From Cryptomeria japonica (taxonomy: Eukaryota; Streptophyta; Pinopsida; Cupressales; Cupressaceae): a stretch of 64,000 nt of DNA. Positions 10,756 through 20,832 of the stretch are shown here, in pieces. Made by a program: the position numbers and the translations under genes. The number at the start of each line of letters is the position of its first letter. The stretch's first letter is position 1. The stretch covers positions 98,147,239-98,211,238 of the forward strand of contig NC_081413.1 in NCBI RefSeq assembly GCF_030272615.1, in the 5' to 3' direction. The notes beneath the pieces were generated by a model. It was not told the origin of the DNA. It ran no database searches and was given only the letters and a program-made list of their open reading frames with translations.

Positions 10756-11712
10756 ATCCTTGCCTTAGTTTCATCTCATTTTCCATGTCCTTATCCTACC
10801 AATGTCTTTAAGCATACTTTTAAAGGTCGTGGTCCATTTTTTTCAAGGCTACTATCCAAACAAAAAGATGTTTGAGTCCTTCTTCCATCTCCTATCATCT
10901 GTCCATTTTCGACTAAAATGTCAAAATCCAAAAAAAAAAAAGTGAAAAAAAGAAAAAAGAAAAAAGAAAAAAGTAAAGCAAAAATAATTCGTCCACTGGT
11001 GAAAACCTGGCAAAAAGGCATCTTGGGCAAGTACCGTGATGAAAACCTGGCAAATAGGCATCATGCATAATCTATGAACTTCTTGCACACCACACTTGGG
11101 GGCAGGTTTCCTCCTTCATATCCTATTGCCCTTCATTATCCAATCATGCCATGTCATACTCCTTCGTTATCCTATTGTCCCTCATGTCCATTTCCTCTTT
11201 CCCCCTTTGATCTTGACAAGGCTAAGGATCATCATGAGCATCATGCATCTTGTTTGTAGCTTTTAGTCTATCATAGCTTTTGGTCATTTATCCATTTGCT
11301 TATTACAACCTTTCATCCATATTCCCTAGCTTATTGCAACTTTCTGCCACTATCCCTTAGCCAATCCCAACCTTTAGTCCATGTCCCTTATCCATTCTTG
11401 GTCTTGCTTATCCTATCCATATCTTATCACTATCCATACACTCTTTTTCATTCCTTGATCTTGATATGACATAAGGACGCAAAATTTAAACATGGTTTCA
11501 AAAACCTCTTGACATGTTCCTCATGCCATGTCACTGCTTTACATTGTCATATCCAGCCTCTTGTCCCATCAAGCAATAGCCCTTGAAAATTGCATCTGTA
11601 TTGTCTCCATGATAAAAGGCCTTTGTCTTCCCTCTATCCACCATCATTTTAGCAAGCCTATTTATTCACCTGTCATATTCCTTGCCTTGCTAGACACTGG
11701 GGGCAAAATCAT
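10756..11712 (+). other. 3' tail of the plus-strand element, with PPT-like tracts
   Basis: No gene. Holds an A-rich run of AAAAAAG repeats (10930-10980), a duplicated 38-bp motif (GAAAACCTGGCAAA, near 11000 and 11038) and two purine-rich tracts, CACTTGGGGGCAGG (11085) and CACTGGGGGCAAAA (11696). Such tracts could serve as the polypurine primer for plus-strand synthesis, but no LTR start follows either of them. Confidence 0.45.
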
Positions 11713-11960
11713 AAAAATTGAAAAATGTCTTTAAAAAAATCCCTAAAAATCATATAATGTCCTGAAAAAAGCTCTAAAAATCATATAATGTCCTAAAAAA
11801 ATCCCTAAAAATCAAATAATGTCCTGAAAAAATCCCTAAAAATCAGTTAATGTCCTGAAAAAATCCCTAAAAAGTCAAATAAAGTCCTGAAAAATGAACA
11901 AAAATATTGTAAAAAACTCGAAATTCCTACAAAATGAAAAATATCAAAATCCAAAAACAA
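11713..11960 (+). repeat. Tandem array, about 34-bp unit, in the element tail
   Basis: Five or six copies of AATGTCCTGAAAAAATCCC plus TAAAAATCA with small changes between 11720 and 11900, then a degraded A-rich continuation. It is the inverted counterpart of the array at 1190-1600. Confidence 0.8.
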
Positions 11961-13157
11961 TTTCTTTGGAATTTTGCATTTTGTCAATAATGGTCCCCTT
12001 TGTGCATAGACAGATCGCTGAGCATACATCCAACAACAATTAATCAAACATTGTGCTTCAATGAAATCACGCATTAACAGATAAACTGTTCGACCAAGCA
12101 AGCATTCAACCTGATCATAGTTGTCACATCAATCAAAATAGCATCAACATTACCATTGGTCCTTGTCAATATTATCATGGGTCTTATACAGGGTGTGGTA
12201 TACTCGAAACCAGACTGTGTCCTATCTTAGATGGGGTACTGCATTCCCTGAAACCAAACAGCATGATCATTCTTGTTTTCCACTTTTGACAATGACGATC
12301 GGACTGTTTGTTTGACTTGGTTGAATTTGTGCGTCTTATCTTTTTACTAATTTATCTTTGGCTTCAATCATGTTCCTATGTTGCTTGAGGATGTCACTAA
12401 GTGATTTAGAGTGACCGGGATGGTTCATGGTCCCTTTTTTTTTTTGTGTTTGTTGTTTGTGGAATGTTTGTCACAAACTAGGGCAACTATATCATTGGGT
12501 GTCTGTGATAAGTACGTTCGCTTTATGAACACCGCACATACCTTGACCCTTGATGTATGCACCCTAAGATGATTCACTCATTCCTTGTGTGCGATGTGTC
12601 TGTCTTTTGCAAAAGGGGTTGCGTTTCAACTCTGGCCTTCAATGCCATGATGCTTTGCATCCACTTTGCTACATTAAATAAAGGTTCTCACCTACTTCTG
12701 TGCATTGTTGAAAGCAAGTTTTTCTTCGTCTCTAACTGTCCTCTGTCTAATTTCTTCTTACTAACATTTCTTCCGTTAGTTTGGGCAGTCAGTTTGATCT
12801 TGTTCTCCGATCTCCAAAAAAACAAAAACATAAGCTGCATTCTGCATTCATTGGTTAGTGTGTTTGCATTATATCAAGCCCATATCAAGCATTTTATCCA
12901 TTTCATATTATAAATGCATCAAAAACATATAATAATATATTCATACATGTTCCACAATGGTACATAAACAGTGCATAAGACATCCATACATGGAACGTCA
13001 ACATAAGCCATAACACATTGCATCCCATCATATAGTTGCATATCATATCATATATCAAAATAATATCGGAGTACAAAATTGGACTGTCTATCCTAAGTAT
13101 GGCCCGCAGGTTGCGTACATGATGTCAACTGTCTGTCATAAGGAGCACGTGCCTCTA
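11961..13157. other. Junction zone between the plus-strand tail and the minus-strand PMD element
   Basis: No gene recognised. Up to about 12560 the sequence is homologous to the inverted tail at 1-1190 (for example CTTATCTTTTT...ATGTTCCTATG at 12325-12380). Between 12560 and 13157 I see neither an LTR end nor a clear boundary; 12900-13080 is AT-rich with CATATCATATCATAT words. The PMD frame's stop is at the right end. Confidence 0.4.
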
Positions 13158-14984
13158 TCACTGGGTGCTCCCTCTGTCCTCCTCATCCCTGCTATGTCTC
13201 AAAGATGATGTCCCTCTTATCCTAGGTCCTGGCTGTGGTGGTCTCCTAGGTCCACTCACCCCCATGTTGCTCACTAACCTCTGAGAGCGTGGCCTTCTCT
13301 CTGTCCTCGTTTGTGACCGATATGATGTTGCTCTCTGCTCTGGTGGAACTGCACTCTCATATAGTGTCCTCAACTGGCATATTTCATCTCCGATCTCTAC
13401 CAACATTTATGCCATCTCAAGTGCACTAGCATCCCTAATCGACCTAATATACTCGGTCACTCTCTGCTCTGCTTGCTGTGCCTGGGCTATTGCTATATCT
13501 CGAGCCACTGTCAGTCTGGCTATCTCTGCTCTGAACTGATCCTGCTCTATCCTCAAGATAGCATTCTGTCTCTCTAATGTCGCAATGTAATCATGTTGAC
13601 TCGCTATGGTGGCCCTACATGTCTGCATCTCCTCTATGCTCGATGTCTCCTGCCCTATGGGTATATCCTGCAATGACTCATGATTGGCTGGATCTGGCTC
13701 CTCCCTCTCATCCTCCTCCTCTTCATCCCCTCTCTCCTCATCATCCTCCTCATCCTCATATCCATCCTCATCATCTCTCTCCTCCTCTCTGGCGAGTGGG
13801 AAGTCCTCCTATCTCCTAGGTACCAGAATATCAGGATCTATCAATGGCACAGGCTGTCGTCATGCAAACCATCGCTCATACTCCTCTATCATCCTGACAT
13901 CCACAGCATCTGATCTCTAATCCCACTATCTCTGCTATATTTGTGTGAAGTCAGCATATGCTATGTGTGGCTGAATCATCCTCCCCCACTGACTTGTCTC
14001 TCTGTGAGATCAGGCAAAGTGTACAGTCCCTATTGGTACATCTTGTCTCTCTCCAAACTGTTGTCTTACTCTCTCTGGTAGGTACATCTCAATCACTCTC
14101 TGGCAATTCACTGGTCGCCCAATCAGGTATCTCTACTATCTGCAATATGGTAGCTCCTCACCATCATCTAACCATCCAGGGCAATCAAGATATGGCCTCC
14201 ACATGAAATCTCTCAATCTGTCTAGCTCATGTCACCAATATAGTATGTATCCGAACGGACCCTATCTCAATGTACCCCCATAGTAGTACACATATGGTCT
14301 CTATGGTACTACCTGTCTCTCTACAATCGATCGACATATGGCTATGTGCTCAAATGCCCATACCTGTAATAGTGTGACCCCACGGCTCAAAGTCTGAACT
14401 CCCTGATATGCTATCTAATGCAACTGAAAATATAGCATGGCAAGCACACATGGTTCCCATGCATAAATAGTCCCCTCTGTTGCCCTCTGCTCTAGCACTC
14501 TTCCCCATCCAATAGGGAATCCATGTCCTTGTCTGTCCCCTGCTAATAGGCATGCTATAACCACTGCTATCACTACATAACGCTGATCATACTCTGCTGC
14601 CATGGTCTCCCAGCGGATCTCCCTCTCTATGATATCTAGGTCATCCGTGTCACACTCGAATAATCTACACAAAGCATCTCTCCCTATCACTGGGTCATAT
14701 TCTATCATCTCCCCATGAATCGGAATGTGAAGGATACGCCACACGTCCTCTAGTGTCACCGTCGCCTCTCCAGTCGGTAGATGAGATGAGGAAGTCTCTG
14801 AATGCCATCGCTCTGCCAATGCGGTAAGCAGTCCTATGTTTGCCCTAATCTCGGGCATGTATGTGATGTAGTATAATCCTAGTCCTACTAATGTATCTCT
14901 ATCCATGCTCCTGAGTCTATGTCGCAACATGAAGCAGTCGGGTCTGTTCTCCCGTGTAATCAATGGATACTGTCGACTCTGCAT
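13158..14984 (-). pseudogene. Plant Mobile Domain protein frame of an LTR element
   Basis: One minus-strand frame of about 609 codons from ATG 14984 to the stop at 13158, interrupted by several in-frame stops (first TAG at 14412-14410). N-terminal part: the PMD signature HLPTGEATVTLEDVWRILHI with IPIHGE after it, then a C-terminal PMD block, after the first stop, of type GVTLLQVWAFEHIAI. In host MAIN/MAIL-type proteins this domain acts in heterochromatin silencing and genome integrity. Then comes an acidic Glu/Asp stretch encoded by CCTCCTCATCC repeats (13690-13790). A coiled coil follows (ATLERQNAILRIEQDQFRAE... near 13600-13440), then an Arg-rich tail. The start is an ATG immediately after a GTG; either is possible. 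Confidence 0.75.
13690..13800 (-). repeat. CCTCATCCT-type simple repeat coding for Glu/Asp
   Basis: The plus strand is a run of CTCCTCATCCTCCTC words. On the minus strand it codes an acidic tract between the PMD and the coiled coil. Stops have arisen within it. Confidence 0.75.
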
Positions 14985-15664
14985 CACAATTGGGGCACAC
15001 TTTGTCAGTTTTAGGGTTTTCTCGTATGGGCTGCATTTCCTTGTTTCCTACCCCAATTAAGGTTTTTTTAATCTATTTTGACCTATCCTACCTTTATCCC
15101 TCTTTTCGGGATCATCCGCGCGTTGTTTTCGGTCAAATTAGTGTTTTCAGTGCACAATTGCGCTTGTGTACCCTATCCTATGCCTGTGTAGCATCAAGTT
15201 GGGCTTGTGTACCCTACACAGGTGCAGAACATCCTTACACAGGCACAAAATGTGCCCACATAGGCGCAAATGTCCATTTTTCCCTTCCCTGTGGGCCCCG
15301 TAATGTCCCACAATCAAGCAAAATTCATGAAATTGACAATATGGGTTTTTGAGCTACACACCGCTACTCCCATGTCATTCAGTTGTCTGTAGGTATGTAC
15401 ACATTCCCCAAGGTGATCTGCCATTGGAATGTTCACTATCTCTCTGCAAGGGTCTTTTTCCTGAGCAACAATTCCTCCACTTTGGCTAGTGCAAATGAGC
15501 TTTTTTTCCTTCTCCTTGTCTCATTTATAGCTCTTTGTCAGTGCCTAGATGGATGTGCATGCTCTCCATCTTATGTTGGTCATGGTCTTTTGCGTCTTCT
15601 ATCGCTTGTAATTTGTGCATCCGACCTTCAATTCTTGCTCTGTTCAAACATATCTTTTTCTATT
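14985..15664 (-). other. Leader of the PMD element, inner part
   Basis: Non-coding. Contains at 15150-15290 (read on the minus strand) a short degenerate repeat with core TGTGCCTGTGTAAGG / TGCACCTGTGTAGGG / TGCGCCTATGTGGG. This matches the leader repeat of the plus-strand element at 6145-6280. Open frames on the plus strand here have no supporting motif. Confidence 0.6.
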
Positions 15665-15840
15665 AAGCACTAAAAACCAAGTGTAAGATGCATGCATGTC
15701 AATTTTAGCCCATGTTCATTTTAAGCACCAACAACTAAGTGTGAGATTATCCATGCATGTCAATTTTAACTATTGTTGATTTTAAGCACTAAAAATTGAA
15801 GTGTGAGATTATCCATGCATGTCCATTTTAACTGTTGTGA
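15663..15840 (-). repeat. About 59-bp tandem repeat, three copies
   Basis: On the plus strand the units begin TTTAAGCAC and hold AAGTGTGAGATTATCCATGC followed by ATGTCAATTTTAAC; copies start near 15663, 15720 and 15780. They lie within the PMD element's leader. Confidence 0.8.
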
Positions 15841-15954
15841 GATGTGCATGCAAAATTACTAATCTAATCCTCTCTGCGAATCTGCCACAGGCTATAAATA
15901 GAAGATTAGTAGCAAAATAAACCAATAGAAAACATAAATTCAAAACTTGACAGA

Positions 15955-16520
15955 GGCGATTGTGTAATACTACCTGAGCGATTGCGTAATACCTACAGAG
16001 AGAATGCGTAACAATACCTGTGCGATTGCGTGATACTTACAGAGTGAATGCATGAAACTAACAGAGCGAATGCATAATTATGATAGAGAAAATGCGTGAA
16101 ACTAATAGAGCGAATGCGTAAAAATGATAGGATGAATGCGTGACAAATAAATAGACAATTAATGAACCCTATCAAAACCATAAACTTTTACCACAATCCT
16201 ACAAAACTAAAAACTGTGAATGCGTGATGATGTGTGGGTGAATGCGTAATGATATCTGGGTGAATGCGTAATGATATGTAGGTGAATGCGTAATGATATC
16301 TGGGTGAATGCATAATGATGTGTAGGTGAATGCGTAATGATGTATGGGTCAATGCGTGACACTTAGCAGAATGCATAAAAATATGAGGGCGATTGCATGA
16401 AAATATTAGCGAATGCGTGACTCAAACTAGAAAATTGAAAAATATGAATGGCTATTGGTGTCTACATGAATGTGTAAATCTGTCTATGTGATTGCATGAT
16501 TCTATAAATGCAATTGCGTG
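15955..16520 (-). repeat. Leader array of a 20-nt ATGCGTAA unit
   Basis: About 25 diverged copies of a unit of roughly 20 nt, core GAATGCGTAATGATATCTGG on the plus strand (TACGCATTC on the element's own strand). The best preserved part, 16215-16370, alternates two variants to give a 40-nt higher-order period. It begins about 100 nt after the PBS. Confidence 0.85.
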
Positions 16521-16625
16521 ATTATGAGATCCGCTTTGAAATCCATGCAAAACCTGCAAAAAATAAAAAAATTCGTAAGACCTACAAAAATCACACAGAA
16601 AACAAAGAAGTTTAATTAGCTATTG

Positions 16626-16643
16626 TTCACGTCGGGTTCACCA
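16626..16643 (-). other. Primer-binding site, tRNA-Trp
   Basis: On the minus strand: TGGTGAACCCGACGTGAA, 3 nt after the LTR end. This is an exact 18-nt complement of the 3' end of plant nuclear tRNA-Trp(CCA) as I remember it, including the CCA tail. Confidence 0.8.
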
Positions 16644-16950
16644 AAATGTGACACATGCTAGAATTCATTCTTCAAATAAACAAAGCTATCAATCAGAAGC
16701 ACAAGGGAAATCATGAATCTCTATCTAATCAGCAAATCTAATATACTAGACAATGAAATGATACAATCAAAGCAATAGGAATTATGAATGAAATTAATTA
16801 AAGCTCCCTATTCCGTGACTGTGTATTGCTTCCATTGCTCTTCTCCTCTTCATGGTATGATGACTCTCAGATATTGCGTTGGTAACCTGCAAGTGACACA
16901 AAGATTCAAAGTTTGTGATTCAGAGTAAAGATTGAGGAGATTGAATGCTC

Positions 16951-16959
16951 AATTTATAG
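16951..16959 (-). promoter_or_regulatory. LTR TATA box (CTATAAATT)
   Basis: The minus strand reads CTATAAATTGAGC, about 305 bp before the LTR end. It is the same nonamer, at almost the same distance from the LTR end, as in the plus-strand element (5712-5720). Confidence 0.6.
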
Positions 16960-17590
16960 AAAATTGGAGAAGATTGATTGAAAGGTGGAATAGAATGATC
17001 AAGAGGTGGAACTTGGGTGAGCTCAAATGCAAGTTGATAGTTGAACTACTGATTGTAGGAGTGAAACTCAATAGATTGAATAGATTAAAGGAGTTAACTA
17101 ATTGAGAAAAAGTTGACTGAAGGAAGAAAAAGGATGATTGGTGGAAATAAAGAAGATGACACAGAGAGCTTAATTTAGAAAAAGCTAACTGGAAGATGAA
17201 AATAGAAGTTGGAGGGATAAATGATTTAATTAATTAATTGATTGAATTAATTAATTTAGCATGTGCTTGCATTTAGATTTAGATTATTAATTTAATCTTT
17301 GCATGAGATATTATTCAAATAATTAAATTTAGCATTTGAATATATTTAGAACTTGACTTTGATTTTCAATTTGGTTTTTGAAATCATGCACATGTAATTG
17401 AATTTGGAAGAAATTAGAAGAATGTGAAATTAAATGAAATTAGAATTTGGGGATTTGGAAATGGAAGAATTAATTAGAATTAATTAATTAAATAATTTAA
17501 AGAAACTATTTAATTATTTTAGAAATGGACTTTAATTAAATAATAAAGATTATTTAATTTAAAGAATTAATCACAATTAATTAGATAATA

Positions 17591-17603
17591 AATATTTAAT
17601 TAA
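17591..17603. repeat. LINE target-site duplication, left copy
   Basis: AATATTTAATTAA, identical to 25561-25573. AT-rich words are common here, so chance similarity was considered. The right copy abuts the A-rich tail exactly, and the rejoined site matches an uninterrupted repeat in the same LTR. Confidence 0.8.
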
Positions 17604-18843
17604 ATTGACAAATATTGTCTGCGAACACTGCAAACCCTAGCCACCTGTGCATGAATTCTCTGTGAACCCTAGCTGCCACTTGTGCTGGCTGAGTCGTGGT
17701 CTCCGCCATTGAGGGAGGATCTAGCCACCTGTGCTTGGCTTCGACTCCCGTGAATCTGATGATTTTGATCTCCACGCTTGAAGCTTTTCATTTAACAGGA
17801 GCTCGTTTTGCCTAAAAGAATTGGAGTCATTGTAAGACAAGAAAGCTTTGCATTAAGAAAAGGGAAATAGAGAGCCATTGAAGATCAGATTGTCGATAGC
17901 AGAGGTTTGGCATTCCATGGAAATGGAGCCGCCAAAGTCAAAGTCGAAATGGAAATCTTGATGATCTGAAGAATCAGGGTTCGAAACTCTCTACGTGCTT
18001 GCTAATTCTGTCGTTGTCGCAAAGAATCATGTCACAAAATGACAAAGTCTCCTCATCATCCGATTCCACCATTGAACCTCCATAAACACTTTGAGTACTG
18101 CATATGCTTTCTTCATACTGAAATTCCATTTTTCTCTCCTTTCTTTCATGCTCAATAAAATTACTTGGTCAACTACATGTATATTCATTATCAACAACAA
18201 CTTACTACACATTTGCTACATTAAGACCTCTAGCTGCCGCCATTGAGGGAGGGTTGCTTATTGCAGGACTGCACGAACCCGCTCTGCGAACCCTAGCCAC
18301 CACCTGTGCTGGCCAGGTCGTGGTCTCCGCCATTGAGGGAGGATTTTTTCCTTTCTGCAAACCCTAGCTGTTGCTATTGTTGGGACAATGAAGCTCACCC
18401 CTCTCTGCGACCTTTGGCTTGCATTGTGACTGCATGCTCAAATCTGTAGGGATTAAGCATGAGGTGACAGTCATCAAGTGCTTCATGCCTAGTATTGATG
18501 CTGGAAGTATTACCGTGCATTCTTCTTCATGATCGTGCATGGTGAGAGGAAGTTGAGCATTGAGTAACTCAGAGTGATGCAACGAAACATGCAACCAGGG
18601 TTACTAGGACCTAGACTTGTGGGAGGTAGGCAGGTTACGTGGCAGCTACATGATGATATATCAAAGAATAGATGCTCTTTTGATTTAGTCCAATGTTTTC
18701 TAGGCAGGCATCAGGATAAGGAGAGAGAAAGAAGATTCCTGTGACATCGGTTTGCATGCCGACTAGATCGAACACCATAGCCCTTGTTTGACATTTGTGA
18801 GGGGACACCACCATTCTCACATCATTCTCTATCTGAATCATAG
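17604..18843 (+). promoter_or_regulatory. LINE 5' UTR with a duplicated 63-bp block
   Basis: No gene. A 63-bp block occurs at 17658-17720 and again at 18282-18344 with few differences, containing GTCGTGGTCTCCGCCATTGA. Partial copies lie at 17629-17650, 18231-18253 and 18354-18370. The blocks are much more GC-rich than the surroundings. Repeated 5' UTR units serve as internal promoters in some L1 elements of other organisms; that role here is only a suggestion. Confidence 0.6.
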
Positions 18844-20832
18844 GCTAATCTTGCTAATCTTCCATCATATGTGACTTGGCCAAACAATACCCAGTTGATA
18901 AACCCCAAATTTCTTTCAACCCCAAACAATCTCCCAATAAACAACTTGCGTCAAGGAGCACCCTTCAAACCAAAATAGATTACACAGAGCTGGAGGAAAA
19001 AAACCCCTTCCACATTACTTCCTAATCCACAAGCACTTATCTCGGATGTAGAAGGTAATGGGCAATGTCTAAATGAAACAGCTAAAGAGGGTAGTCAGGC
19101 TCCAGTCTCACCAAAGAACAAGATTGCTACTAACACTGGAAAATCAGGCAAATCTGAAGGTGTGTATAAGATTGTTTTGTCGGACCACCTTATTCAGCCT
19201 CAAATAGATATGCTACATGCCACAACCCTCATTGGTAAACTTCATTCGACTATTTCCTTTATGCAACTTTCATTTTGGGCTAAACAGAATTGGTTGGGCT
19301 TGAAGGATATTTTTTTGATGGATAAGCAGTCTCTCTTTTTTATTGCCATTTTTTATTCTAAAGAATATAGAAATTATGTTCATAGATATAACGGATGGTT
19401 CTGTAAGGGTATTGGTATTAACACTTTGGTGTGGGTTCCAAATTTTAGCATGGAGTCAGTTCCGCCCCTTTTCATGCCTTTTTGGATTACTCTCTTGGGG
19501 CTTCCGCCTGAATATCGTGATCCTGATATTATGGAAATTGTGGCTAACCAAATGGGTATTTTTATCGAGCACGATCTTATCCCATATGAACTGGCCCATT
19601 TAACCATTAGGGTATGCTTACTGCTAAACCTCACAAAGCCACTTCCCAAGTCCATTATAATGACTTCTTCCATAGGGAAATGGAATCAAGACATTTGCAT
19701 ATAGGGTACTAGAGATATTGATGACCGTATAGATAAATTGGGTCATTTTAATTTGCAGTGTCATGGTTCGGGCATTGATGTTGTTAGGGTCTATAAGGAC
19801 TTTGTGACTGATTACCATAAATGCTCCTTTTATCAATTCGCTCCATCTCCTCCTTCTACATCAAATGGGACAACAAGTGTAATTAACTTGACAAAGAGCT
19901 CCGTACCTCTAAACAATGTTGATAATATTGCAAGACCTTTCCAGGGTGCTCAGTTGTTTCAAGATATCTCTCCTCTCTCTTTGATCCCCTCTCAATCCTT
20001 TTTGGGCTCTATGACTGACACTTTACTTCCAGCAGAAAAAAGAACAAAGCCGTCCAATTTGAAGAAATCTCATCACTATCAGGTTGCTATTTCTAGTTTA
20101 AGTTCTCTGTAAAAATTTGGGAGGAGAGACAAGAAAGTATCTTTTAAGATCCACTGCTCTTCAATCCTGGTTGATTGGTTGTATAAGAAAATATTTGCTT
20201 CCTCTCTCTTTAGGCAACCCACTTCTTCTTTTTTGAGTTTAACTTCTATGGGAAACTCAGATACTCAACTCTAGGAACTCTATATATCATAGAATGAAAA
20301 GGTCAACCTAATTCAAAACTTGATGTTTAATTGCCAACCTTTCCATGTGATTCAACGCAGTCCTCCCATTGTTGGATCCTCATCGGATTATCCAAATATT
20401 GAATTAATGGCACATGATATCCTTATCTTTGTTGCATCGAACTTGATAGATGAAATTGCTCTTGAGGAATTTCCAGAAATTCAAGGTGTCCCTGTTGTTG
20501 ATGCTATGCCTCTTTCTCTCAATGCTTCACCACCCATTCCCTCATCCTTGTTAAAATCTAGTCATGTTGAACACCTTGTGGTTGAAGATAATTCATATCA
20601 GCCCTTTCAGCCTTCCATATAGCTTGACTTTGATTTTGCTCAACATCTCTCTTTTGTTCAAATGGTTTCTTCATCTCCTCTGTTATATAAAACACCTAAA
20701 AAAAGAGGTCGGAAGCCAAAGATTCTTAAAACCCAAGAAGAGATTGTAGCAGGTATCCAAACCACAATTGTAGATAAGTTTTCACCCCACACAAGACCAA
20801 GAAGAATATGTTGTTCTTCTCAGATGCAATGA
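18844..20832 (+). pseudogene. LINE ORF1 (DUF4283-like RNA-binding protein)
   Basis: The frame is open from 18844 apart from several stops (TAG 18976, TAG 19702, TAA 20110, TAG 20620 and others). The region around residues 170-240 has the DUF4283-type pattern LVWVPNFSMESVPPL...PFWITLLGLPPEYRD. A basic AT-hook-like motif KKRGRKPK lies near the end (20694-20720). The CCHC knuckle often found in this protein is not clear. The stop TGA (20830-20832) overlaps the ORF2 ATG (20829-20831). The original start codon is not identifiable. Confidence 0.7.

Larger units (their letters stand above)
4555..12560 (+). mobile_element. Non-autonomous Ty3-type LTR element, plus strand, 3' LTR not found
   Basis: Order: LTR (4555-6028), PBS (6033-6050), leader with short repeats, one long decayed frame (8002-10755), and a tail with A-rich repeats. 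No RT, RNase H or integrase is visible, so it would have depended on other elements. The 5' edge is sharp because it interrupts an open frame on the other strand. The 5 bp before it are CCAAT, the expected target duplication, but I could not find a matching 3' LTR followed by CCAAT. The right limit of 12560 marks where homology to the inverted copy at 1-1625 fades, not a proven end. Confidence 0.65.

Noticed and set aside
12557-12913. 118-codon plus-strand frame
   Set aside because: No motif, no homolog in the inverted tail, and it lies in the unresolved junction zone; hydrophobic content comes from T-rich sequence.
16210-16370. Possible CRISPR-like array (regular short repeats)
   Set aside because: Units are degenerate and directly adjacent without unique spacers, in a eukaryotic LTR element leader.
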